A stretch of 64,000 nucleotides of DNA. Origin: Anaerolineaceae bacterium (GTDB lineage: Bacteria > Chloroflexota > Anaerolineae > Anaerolineales > Villigracilaceae). Below, piece after piece: positions 9,991 to 18,724 of the stretch. Where the stretch lies: the NCBI GenBank assembly GCA_009772985.1, contig WOUS01000007.1, forward strand, positions 170,434 through 234,433, written 5' to 3'. The notes beneath the pieces are model-generated. The model was given only the letters and a program-made list of their open reading frames with translations. It was not told where the DNA came from and ran no database searches. Position numbers and translations under genes: made by a program. Each line of letters starts with the position of its first letter. The stretch's first letter is position 1.

Positions 9991-12900
9991 TTATTGTTCG
10001 ATGAAGTTGAAGGTTGAGGACCAGAGGCTGGGTCCGTTGGGACCGTAGGCCCGCACCCGCCAGTAGAGCGTGCCGAGCGGCAGGTTGACGAGCGGGGTGA
10101 AGGTGGAACTGGTCACGTTCACCGAGAATACCAGGCTGGTGAAGGTGCTGTTGCGCGAGACCTGGAGGGCGTAGAACGTTGCGCCGCTCGCGTCGTTCCA
10201 GTCGAAAGTTGGGCGGCGGTTGGTGGTGGCGCTGCCGTTGGGGGGAGTGTTCAGCACCGGCGGGGCGATGGCGGTTCGGAAGTAACGCGTCAGCGACCAG
10301 CCAGTGTACTCACCAGCAGTATTGAAGGCGCGCACCCGCCAGTAGTACTTCGTGTTCGGGTTCAGGTTCGTCAGCGGCGTGTACTCGGAGTTGACCAGGC
10401 CGTACACTTTCTCGTTGATCACCAGGGCGGAGAAGGCTACATCCGTTGCTACCTGGACCTGGTAATAATCCAGGGTTGTCCCGGCGGGCAGGAAGGGGAG
10501 CGCCCAATCGAGGCGGGGGGTGTAGTCGTAGATCAGGGCGTTGATGGCCGGGGAGACCAGCACCGGGGTGCGCGGGGCGTTGGCGGTAAAGAACGTGGAC
10601 GCAGTGGTCCACGGACCGAAGCCCCAGGGACCGTAGGCGCGCACCCGCCAGTAGAGTTGTTCGGGGAAGAAGAGTTCACGCGCCGGGGTGTACTGGGAGA
10701 CGATTGTGGTGGCCCAGGAATGGAGCACGGAGAAGTTCGGGTAGCGCGAGACCTGCCACTGGTAGAACCTGGCGCCGGGAACGTCCGTCCAATCGAAGTC
10801 GGGGCGGTTGGTGAGCAGGTGTTCGCCGTTGGCCGGGGTGATGATGGATGGGACGTAGTTGTTGGCTGTGACGGTGATAACGAAGGTCTGCTCGAACCAC
10901 AATCTGCCGCTGTCGGTCGTGCGGGCGCGGATCAGGTAAGTGTTCTTGACCAGGGCGTTGAAGACGGCCGCAGTCCGCAGTTGGTCGCCGGCGATGGAGA
11001 AGGAGGCGTTGTCGGTGTCGCCTGCTCCGGGGACGAGGGTGTAGGTGAATGTCTCGCCGGCGTCCGGGTCAACGGTCGAGAAGAGGCCGACGAGCGTTCC
11101 GACCGGCATGTTCCCGGCCACGCTGGTGTTCGACAGGTTCAGGGCGGTGGGGGCCTGGTTGAACTCGAAGACTGCCACGTTCGGGTCATGGTCGCTCGTG
11201 CCGCGCGCCACGTCGCCGGTGTAGTCGGCCGGGAAGTCGCTGTTGATGTGCGCGATGTTGTATTGCTGCAAATCGGCGAGCAACGTCTGGTTGACGAACA
11301 TCTGGTCGAGGGTCTGCGCCATGCCGAGATAAACGTAACTGTAGGCGGAGGCCGGGTGTGCCGCGTTGAGCACATCCCACAGGTTGGTCAGGCCGATGGA
11401 CGGATCGTAGAGGGCAGCCAGCTGGTCGGTCGCGCCGTAAGCGGTATTGTCTGGGCGCGGGTAAACGTTCAAGTCGCCGACAACGATTACACGGGCGTCC
11501 GGGTTGGCAGACTGGAGGAAGGCCACGATGGCGGCGTTGTAGTTGGCCTGCTCGGTGCGGTGCGCGACGCAGGTGTCGGGTCCGCTCTTGAAGTGGTTGT
11601 TGATTACGTACACGTCGCGGTAGTTGCTCCCGCCGATCGCGTCGCTGTAGATGCGGAACAGGCCGACATCGGGTGCGCGCGGGAAGACCCAATTGATCTC
11701 GCACGCGCTCACACCGGCTGGCAGGACCGCGTTGAGGGTCTTCGGGTTCGAGATGTCGCTGTTGGATGGCACACCCGCGCCGGCGTAGACGATGGCCGGA
11801 GTGGCACCCAAGAGCGGATCGCCAGCCGGGGAAACGAGTTGGACGCGGTCGGTGCGGTACAGGAAGGCCGGGGCAATGCCGCGCAGGTCCGAACTGTTGC
11901 GGTCGAAGGCGGCATCGTAGACCGGACCGCCGAGGGCGGCGATCCTGAGCGCCAGTTCCTGGAGCGCGTCCGGTTTGCCGTCGGCGTTATCGGTCGAGCC
12001 GCAGACGAGCGCGCCGCCGGTCACGACACAGATGTCCTGGTTCTCGACTTCCTGCACGGCGAGGATGTCGGGGCTGTGCAGGTCGTTGATGATTTGCAGG
12101 GCGATGTCGGTCAGGCGCGCCTGGTAGGTGGCATCGTCAGCCGGGACATAATCATAGGGCGGGTTGACTGCGGAGAGGAAGGGGGCCACGGCGGGGCAGC
12201 CCGTGTTGCCGGTGAAATCGCAGCCGGAGAAGGGGTTGTCGCGGAAATCATACAGGTTTTCCAGGTTGAAATCGGCGATGCTGTAGGCAAGCCCGCGGTC
12301 GAACGTCTGCGGCGGATTGTTCGCCGCCGGGTCAACACCGTCGTTCAGGATGGGCTGGGTGGTCACTTCGATGCGGTACTTGCTGTAGGAGTAGTTGACG
12401 CCGCCGACCGGGGCATTGGTGACAGTATCGAAGGTGCTGGCCGGGACGATCAGAGCCTGACCATTGCCCTCGGTCCATTTGATGCCCCACGAGCCCATCA
12501 GGATGCGATAGCCGTTGCCGTCCCAGTTAATCGGGTCGTAGTTGTCATCCAGGATGGCAGAGTCGCGGAAGGCGCGGCGCTCGTAGGGTTCGGTGCGCAA
12601 GGCAATGACGCTGTTGGGATGCGCAATCCAGACCTCGCCGTCCGTCGGGTTGAAGACGCTGCGACCGCCGAGGACAATGGCGTTGGCCGGTACCTGGGCG
12701 CGCATGCCCTGGCGGCGTTCCCAGTAGCGGTTGGCGTCTGCGAGGTCAACGGGCGGATCTGCTATGAAGGGCGGGAGTTCAGCATCCAGGTCCACGCCGC
12801 TGCGTACCACGGGCGCGATGAGGACCGGGTTCGTCAGTTCCGTCATGTTGTAGTATTCGGTGATCTTGCCTTGCAGGATCACTTCGTCCCCGACGGCGGG

Positions 12901-15900
12901 TGTGTAGGCGCCTCCGCCCGGTGCGCTCATGGCGCTGGTGACGTTCATGTAAACGTAGAGGCCGTCGGAGGTGTTCGGGTCCGCGTCGGCGGTCGCGGCG
13001 GTGTTCTGGATGAAGAAGCCGTAATACACCGCTGTGGAGTTTTTAATGGGTTGCAGCGTCTTTTCGAAGATAACGCCCCTGACAACGACGGTCTGGTTCT
13101 TGTAGGGGGACTGGTGTGCGGCGCCGACGTCGGTGTCCAGGATCGGACCGTTGACGGTGCCGATGGGGAGCACTGCGAGCACGGTCAGCGAAATGCTGGC
13201 GCTGCCGGTGCGGCCTTCGGCGTCGGTGATGGCGCAGGGCAGGGATTTCGCTCCGGCGGGGGTGTCGTCGCTGACGGTGGCCGCGTAGGTGAAGGTGTTG
13301 CCGCCCGCGTCCGTGAAGACGGTCGGGTTCGAGCCGCCGATGGCGGTCAGGTCACAGGTGACGCCCAGTCCGGTGCTGGTGGGATACAGGCCCGGCGTCA
13401 CAGCGACCGTGAGCAGGGTGGGGGCGGTCTGCGCGACCGTGCCGGGGTCCGCCGAGCCGACGCCGGACGGGTTCGTTGGCGCGGGGATGGTGGTGGTCAC
13501 TTCAGCCGAGCCGTTGTTGCTCTCGTTCGATTCGGCGATGGCATTCGACGGGTCGGCGATGGCTGTATCGGCGGGGGCCGTGTAGACGCCGGGCGTGGTG
13601 GCGGTCACGTTGACGGTCAGGATTGCCGCGTTGCTGGCGGTGATGCTGCCGCCGCTGAAGGTGACCACGCCGCCGGATTCACCGGCGGTGAAACCGTTCG
13701 AGACCGTGGCGCTGTTGTAGGTGAGACCGGCGGGCAGGGTGAACTGGACCGTGATGCCGGAGGCGGCCGCCGCGCCGATGTTCGAGACGGTGAGGGTGTA
13801 ATCATAGGGAACGTTCACGATGCCGTCCGACGGGGCGGCGAGGCTGACGGTCAGGTCGGGCTGGGTGGAGACGGTCAGGCTGATGTTCGTGGTGGCGCTG
13901 CGCGCCAGGTCATCGCTGACAGTGCAGACGAGGGTCTTAAGGCCGCCGCTGGTGCCAACTGCCACGGTGGCGGTGTAGGTGAAGGTGTTCGGTGTGCTTT
14001 CGGTGAGACTCTGTGAAGCGCTCCCGCCGATGGGGGTCAGGTCGCAGGCCACGTTGACCGGGCTGGAGGGATTGACGCCCGGTACAACCTGGACTTCGAG
14101 CAGGCTGGTATCGCCCGGAAAGACCGCGGCCGGGGTGGCCGAGCCGGTGCCGGTGGGGTAGATGTTGTAGGCGGCGATTGCCCAATCACCGAAGAAGGTG
14201 GATAAACTCGTGGTGGTCACGAAGTTGTTGGCCGTATCCACGCTCCCGGGCTGCACACTCCACGGACCGGTGATGGACAGGTAGGGGCGCAGGTTGTTTT
14301 CGGGAATCGAACCAACCTCGCTTTGCTGGTACCCCAGGCTGATTTCAACCGTGCAGGTGCTGGGAGGAATTTGGTACTCGCGCGCAATTGCCAGGGGCAG
14401 CCCGCTTGGGGCGGATTTCGTCAGGGTGATCGAGAAGGGGGAACACGATCCGTCGGTTTGGATGAATGTTGTGGCATTATTGAAGTAGTAAATCCCGGCG
14501 GAGGGGATGGAAGTATGGGAGACCGTTCCCACCACGTCGCCCGCGCCGGTCACGGTAGCGGCGCTGCCCAGGTCCACCACGTTGGAGCCGGTGAACAGGT
14601 CGCCGCTGGTGAGCGCCAGGCCGCCGGTCACAGAAACGCTGGTATCCAGCGTGACGCCCAGCGCGTTGTTGATTGTCAGGGTGTTGGCTCCAGTGAGGCC
14701 GTTCCCGGCGTGCTGGGCCGCCGCGCCGCTATAAATATAGTTCGCACCGGGATCGTAGGCGCGGGTCCCGGCTGCCTGAATGTTGCCGGATGCGCCGGAA
14801 GCGGTGATGCCGTCCGGCGAGCCGATGCCCAGCGTCGCGCCGGAGGCCAACGCGAAGCTGCCGGCCCCGGTGACGAGATACGTGCCGGTGTTCAGCGTGC
14901 CGCTCACGTTCAGCGCGCCGGGTACGCTGATATCCCGCGCGAGCGTAAAGGAGTAGCCGCTGGCGATGTTGAGCGTCCCGTTGACTGTCAGCGTGCCGGG
15001 GATGGAGATGTTCTTCTGGAAGGTCAGATTGCTGTTGACGGCGACATTCTCGTTGGCGCCAAATGTGAGCGTGCCAGACCCGCTGATGGTCTGCGGGGCT
15101 GCGCCGCTGAAGGTGAGCGTTGCCGCGCTGGCCGGGGTGAAGGTGAGCGTTGCGCCGCCTGCCACCGAGACGCTGCCTTTCAGGTTGAAGGTCCCGGTCA
15201 TGTTCAGGTTTAGGCGGCCGCTGGTGATGGTCAGGTTGTCAATCGAGAGGGCGCCGGTGCCGGTGCCGGAGATGTTGGCGGCGGCAAAATCCAGTTCGAA
15301 GTTGGCGTAGGTGCGTCCGGAGAAGGAGGGTGTGTTCGAGGACAGGTGCTTGTACAGGCTGCCGGTCTGGAAGACGACCACCGAACTTGGCTGGCTTGCG
15401 CCGAAGGGATTGGAGCCGGCTTGGTAGGTATATGTGGAGCCGCTTGCGAAGATGACCGAGTTGAGGTTCGCCGTCCCAAACGCGTTGCCGGAAAAATTCG
15501 TCCCGGCAGTGAAGACAGCGCCGCTCTGGAATGTGATCGGGCTGGCGGCAAAGCCGGTCAGGCGGTGCGCCGCCGAGGCAGTGCCGGTCATGGTCATCGC
15601 GCCCGATACCGTCCCGCTCGTGCCGCTGGCGAGCGCCATGGTGATGGCGAAGCCGCCGCCGAAGGTCAGCGACGAACCGGAAGCGACCGTGAGGCCGGTC
15701 CCGCCGCCGTTGACGGTCACGGTGGCCGCGGCGGACGCGGTCAGGGTGGCGGCAGCGTTGTTGGTGACGGTAAGGGATTTGATCGTGGTTGTGGAGACCG
15801 CCGTGATGGTCGGTGCGGCAGTCACACTGCCGTCAATTACCACGTCATCCGCCGCGCCGGGGACGGCGCCGCAGGACCAGTTGCCGGCGGTGCCCCAGGC

Positions 15901-16023
15901 GGTGTCAACCGCGCCGGTCCACGTACAGGAGGCTGCTTGTGCGTCCCCGCCAGGAATGAAAGTTAATCCGAGAACAAAGATTGCGATCAAAACCCCCGAG
16001 AGAATACGGTTGATAGTACGCAT
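9991..16023 (-). CDS. Giant secreted protein: signal peptide, autotransporter-like repeats, CARDB/DUF11 domains, OB-fold plus endonuclease/exonuclease/phosphatase (ExeM/NucH-like) nuclease, Fn3-like C-terminal repeats
   Basis: MRTINRILSGVLIAIFVLGLTFIPGGDAQA signal peptide; OB-fold-like NQTVVVRGVIFEKTL...VGDEVILQGKITEYYNMTEL; EEP motifs ILAVQEVENQ, INNHFKSG, VIVVGDLNVYP, TSDHDPNVAVFEF; C-terminal repeats NRRPTFDWNDASGATFYALQVSRNSTF. Confidence 0.88.
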   Translation of the reverse strand: MRTINRILSGVLIAIFVLGLTFIPGGDAQAASCTWTGAVDTAWGTAGNWSCGAVPGAADDVVIDGSVTAAPTITAVSTTTIKSLTVTNNAAATLTASAAATVTVNGGGTGLTVASGSSLTFGGGFAITMALASGTSGTVSGAMTMTGTASAAHRLTGFAASPITFQSGAVFTAGTNFSGNAFGTANLNSVIFASGSTYTYQAGSNPFGASQPSSVVVFQTGSLYKHLSSNTPSFSGRTYANFELDFAAANISGTGTGALSIDNLTITSGRLNLNMTGTFNLKGSVSVAGGATLTFTPASAATLTFSGAAPQTISGSGTLTFGANENVAVNSNLTFQKNISIPGTLTVNGTLNIASGYSFTLARDISVPGALNVSGTLNTGTYLVTGAGSFALASGATLGIGSPDGITASGASGNIQAAGTRAYDPGANYIYSGAAAQHAGNGLTGANTLTINNALGVTLDTSVSVTGGLALTSGDLFTGSNVVDLGSAATVTGAGDVVGTVSHTSIPSAGIYYFNNATTFIQTDGSCSPFSITLTKSAPSGLPLAIAREYQIPPSTCTVEISLGYQQSEVGSIPENNLRPYLSITGPWSVQPGSVDTANNFVTTTSLSTFFGDWAIAAYNIYPTGTGSATPAAVFPGDTSLLEVQVVPGVNPSSPVNVACDLTPIGGSASQSLTESTPNTFTYTATVAVGTSGGLKTLVCTVSDDLARSATTNISLTVSTQPDLTVSLAAPSDGIVNVPYDYTLTVSNIGAAAASGITVQFTLPAGLTYNSATVSNGFTAGESGGVVTFSGGSITASNAAILTVNVTATTPGVYTAPADTAIADPSNAIAESNESNNGSAEVTTTIPAPTNPSGVGSADPGTVAQTAPTLLTVAVTPGLYPTSTGLGVTCDLTAIGGSNPTVFTDAGGNTFTYAATVSDDTPAGAKSLPCAITDAEGRTGSASISLTVLAVLPIGTVNGPILDTDVGAAHQSPYKNQTVVVRGVIFEKTLQPIKNSTAVYYGFFIQNTAATADADPNTSDGLYVYMNVTSAMSAPGGGAYTPAVGDEVILQGKITEYYNMTELTNPVLIAPVVRSGVDLDAELPPFIADPPVDLADANRYWERRQGMRAQVPANAIVLGGRSVFNPTDGEVWIAHPNSVIALRTEPYERRAFRDSAILDDNYDPINWDGNGYRILMGSWGIKWTEGNGQALIVPASTFDTVTNAPVGGVNYSYSKYRIEVTTQPILNDGVDPAANNPPQTFDRGLAYSIADFNLENLYDFRDNPFSGCDFTGNTGCPAVAPFLSAVNPPYDYVPADDATYQARLTDIALQIINDLHSPDILAVQEVENQDICVVTGGALVCGSTDNADGKPDALQELALRIAALGGPVYDAAFDRNSSDLRGIAPAFLYRTDRVQLVSPAGDPLLGATPAIVYAGAGVPSNSDISNPKTLNAVLPAGVSACEINWVFPRAPDVGLFRIYSDAIGGSNYRDVYVINNHFKSGPDTCVAHRTEQANYNAAIVAFLQSANPDARVIVVGDLNVYPRPDNTAYGATDQLAALYDPSIGLTNLWDVLNAAHPASAYSYVYLGMAQTLDQMFVNQTLLADLQQYNIAHINSDFPADYTGDVARGTSDHDPNVAVFEFNQAPTALNLSNTSVAGNMPVGTLVGLFSTVDPDAGETFTYTLVPGAGDTDNASFSIAGDQLRTAAVFNALVKNTYLIRARTTDSGRLWFEQTFVITVTANNYVPSIITPANGEHLLTNRPDFDWTDVPGARFYQWQVSRYPNFSVLHSWATTIVSQYTPARELFFPEQLYWRVRAYGPWGFGPWTTASTFFTANAPRTPVLVSPAINALIYDYTPRLDWALPFLPAGTTLDYYQVQVATDVAFSALVINEKVYGLVNSEYTPLTNLNPNTKYYWRVRAFNTAGEYTGWSLTRYFRTAIAPPVLNTPPNGSATTNRRPTFDWNDASGATFYALQVSRNSTFTSLVFSVNVTSSTFTPLVNLPLGTLYWRVRAYGPNGPSLWSSTFNFIEQ

Positions 16024-16147
16024 ACTCCACCTCCGAAAGGGATTGGGTCCCCGCCCACTTTTTTTTGCGAGGATACTGATCTGATTATATAGAAAACAAA
16101 CCCTTCACGCAAGTAACTTACGTCAATGAGTTTTGGCACAACAAATC

Positions 16148-16175
16148 GAGCGGACTGCCTTGAGGCAGTCCGCTC
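16148..16175 (-). terminator. Hairpin GAGCGGACTGCC-TTGA-GGCAGTCCGCTC
   Basis: Perfect 12-bp inverted repeat downstream of the thrS stop at 16219. Confidence 0.7.
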
Positions 16176-16218
16176 TTCTGGTTTTGGGCAAACAGGTTCG
16201 AGGTCCCGCGCGCTGCGG

Positions 16219-18027
16219 TTAGAGTTCAGGCGCGCGCCGCTCGATGCGGTCTTTGGCGCGGGCCACGAATTCGGCCAGCGGGATGTTGTCCTGCCGCGAG
16301 CCGTCGCGCACCCGCAGGGAAACCTGCCCGGCGCTGGCTTCGTTCTCGCCAACCACCAGCATGTACGGTGTTTTCATCAACTGTGCGTCGCGGATCTTGG
16401 CGTTCATGCGGTTCGAACTGACGTCGCTGCTGGCGCGGATGCCGGCCTCGCGCAACTGGCGGACGATGCCTTCGGCGTACCCGTTCTGGTTGTCGGTGAT
16501 GGGGATGACGCGCGCCTGTTCGGGCGAGAGCCAGGCCGGGAAGTTGCCGGCGTAATGCTCCAGCAGGAAGCCGACCATGCGCTCGTGCGTGCTGAGCGGG
16601 GCGCGGTGGATGCAGAGCGGCGTTTCCTCGACCCCTTCCCTGCTCATGTATTTCAGGTCGAAGCGGCCGGGCTGGGCGAAGTCCACCTGGTTGGTGGCGA
16701 GCGTAAATTCCTTGCCGATGGCCGACCAGATCTGAACGTCGATCTTTGGACCGTAGAAGGCGGCTTCGTTGGCGGCTTCCACGAATGGGACGCTGCCGTT
16801 CGTCATGGCGCGCCGCACCATTTCTTCGGTCTTGAGCCACAGGCGTTCGTTGTCAATGTATTTCTTGCCCAGGCCTTCCTTGTTGTGCAGGCTGAAACGC
16901 ATGACGTACTTTTCGATGCCGAACAGGTCGAAGTATTTTTTGTAGAGCTCGATCACGCCCATGAATTCCTGCTCGAACTGGTCTTCGGTCACGTAGATGT
17001 GGGCGTCGTTCATCTGCATCGAGCGGACGCGCATCAGGCCGAACAGTTCGCCGGATTTTTCGTAGCGGTAGCACGTCCCGTACTCGGCCAGGCGGATGGG
17101 CAGGTCGCGGTAGGAGCGCGGCTTGGCGCCGTAGATCTTGTGGTGCATCGGGCAGTTCATCGGCTTGACGTAGTATTTCGTCCCTTCGAGTTCCATCGGC
17201 GGATACATGGACTCGGCGTAGTAGGGCAGGTGGCCGGAGTGCAGGAACAGGTCTTCCTTGGCCAGGTGCGGGGTGCGGACCCGGAGGTAGCCGGCTTTTT
17301 CCTCCATCTCTTTTGCCAGTTTTTCCAGTTCCTCGATGATGACGCCGCCGCGCGGCAGCCAGAGCGGCAGGCCGGGACCGACTTCCTCATCGTAGATGAA
17401 GATTTCGAGGTCCTTGCCGAGTTTGCGGTGGTCGCGGGCTTTGGCTTCCTCGATCATCTTGAGATAATTCTTGAGTTCATCGGGCGTGCGCCAGGCCGTG
17501 CCGTAGATACGCGTCAGCATTTTGTTGTGTTCGTCGCCGCGCCAGTAGGCCCCGGCGATGGACATCAACTTGATGGCCGACGGGTTGATCTGGCGCGTCG
17601 TCTCCACGTGCGGGCCGCGGCACAGGTCCGTGAACGCATCGGACTGGTAAACGGAAATTTCCGGTTTCTCGTCCAGCGGGTTGCCGTATTCGTCCGTGCC
17701 GCCTTTTTCCAGGCCTTCGATGAGTTCCAGTTTGTAGGGCTGATCTTTGAAAACCTGGCGGGCTTCTTCGCCGGAAATGACCTTCTTGACGAAGGGATGT
17801 CCCCCGGCGATGATCTGCCGCATACGCTTTTCGATCTTCTCCAGATCTTCTAGTACGATGGGCTGGGGCAGATCGAAGTCGTAGTAGAAGCCGTTCTCGA
17901 CCGGCGGGCCGATGGTGTATTTGGCCTCCGGGTAGAATTCGAGCACGGCTTGCGCCATGACGTGCGCGGCCGAGTGGCGGATCTTGTACAGTTGTGAATC
18001 TTCGTAGCGTTCTTCTTGGTCGGACAT
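16219..18027 (-). CDS. thrS: Threonine--tRNA ligase
   Basis: RHSAAHVMAQAVLEFYPEAKYTIGPPVENGFYYDF; MNCPMHHKIYG; class II motifs; full length. Confidence 0.97.
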   Translation of the reverse strand: MSDQEERYEDSQLYKIRHSAAHVMAQAVLEFYPEAKYTIGPPVENGFYYDFDLPQPIVLEDLEKIEKRMRQIIAGGHPFVKKVISGEEARQVFKDQPYKLELIEGLEKGGTDEYGNPLDEKPEISVYQSDAFTDLCRGPHVETTRQINPSAIKLMSIAGAYWRGDEHNKMLTRIYGTAWRTPDELKNYLKMIEEAKARDHRKLGKDLEIFIYDEEVGPGLPLWLPRGGVIIEELEKLAKEMEEKAGYLRVRTPHLAKEDLFLHSGHLPYYAESMYPPMELEGTKYYVKPMNCPMHHKIYGAKPRSYRDLPIRLAEYGTCYRYEKSGELFGLMRVRSMQMNDAHIYVTEDQFEQEFMGVIELYKKYFDLFGIEKYVMRFSLHNKEGLGKKYIDNERLWLKTEEMVRRAMTNGSVPFVEAANEAAFYGPKIDVQIWSAIGKEFTLATNQVDFAQPGRFDLKYMSREGVEETPLCIHRAPLSTHERMVGFLLEHYAGNFPAWLSPEQARVIPITDNQNGYAEGIVRQLREAGIRASSDVSSNRMNAKIRDAQLMKTPYMLVVGENEASAGQVSLRVRDGSRQDNIPLAEFVARAKDRIERRAPEL

Positions 18028-18044
18028 TTTTTCTCCTTGCCCTC

Positions 18045-18095
18045 ACCCCCGTCCCCTCTCCCAAAAATGGGAGAGGGGTGCAGGGGAGAGGGCGA
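18045..18095. repeat. Palindromic element CCCTCACCCCCGTCCCCTCTCCC-AAAAAT-GGGAGAGGGG
   Basis: Same core as the element at 59013-59056 and a shorter version at 52133-52161. Confidence 0.7.
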
Positions 18096-18386
18096 AATAA
18101 AAAAACTCTCGCCCGAATTCGGGGCGAGAGCGCTTGCGCGGTCACGCGGTTCCACCCGATTTGCTTTTCGGGACGACACGCAGGTCGTCCCCTACAGCAT
18201 CTCATTGAGCCGATAACGGGGCCAGCCGTTCCGCTTACTAAGCGCCAATTGCTAAACGCTGTTCTGCTTCTCGCTCGCGGGTGGTTTTCGGCGGCGCTCC
18301 CCGGGGAAGGCTCTCAATCTTTGGCCTTCCTTCCCTGTCGGCTTGCGGACCGCGTACTCGTCCCGGTCAATGCGTTTTGGTGCAGT
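18090..18386 (-). promoter_or_regulatory. T-box leader upstream of thrS (candidate ACC/Thr specifier at 18283-18285)
   Basis: Minus strand carries the T-box sequence GGGTGGAACCGCG, then terminator hairpin CTCTCGCCCCGAATTCGGGCGAGAG followed by TTTTTTT. Upstream stem-I-like region has CGCGG/CCGCG pairing that encloses ...AAAACCAC.... Confidence 0.92.
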
Positions 18387-18392
18387 GCGGCA

Positions 18393-18420
18393 ATTATATG
18401 CCGGTTTGGGGACTTGTCAA
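18393..18420 (-). promoter_or_regulatory. Sigma70-type promoter for the thrS T-box transcript
   Basis: TTGACA (18420-18415), 16-nt spacer, TATAAT (18398-18393) on the minus strand. Confidence 0.85.
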
Positions 18421-18471
18421 GCAAATTTCTGGCTCAGTACGTTTTTAACTATCATTTTCCCTGCACTCTGA

Positions 18472-18498
18472 CTATACTTTTTTCTTCCAAAAGTATAG
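18472..18498. promoter_or_regulatory. Perfect 10-bp inverted repeat CTATACTTTT-TTCTTCC-AAAAGTATAG
   Basis: Direct reading; half-site AAGTATAG recurs at 18535-18542. Lies upstream of the giant adhesin gene and divergent from thrS. Confidence 0.6.
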
Positions 18499-18724
18499 GA
18501 CGCTACCATTCCTTGTTCCGGGTTACTATTGTATAAGTATAGTTGTGCTGGCATAGTGCCAGCCGTTCTATAATTTCAACGCTTTCGATGGAGTGATCGA
18601 AGAAAGAAAGATCATCTAATTATCCCTCGCGGGTATAACCGGGAACAGACAGGGTTTTATATCCTTTAATGGAAACCCTGTCCATTCTGGTATATTTTGC
18701 ATGTTATCAATTGGAGACAGACTC

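Noticed and set aside
18701-18724. Upstream ATG 18701 as adhesin 1 start
   Set aside because: ATG 18725 has a GGAGA-type SD at good distance and starts a standard signal peptide.
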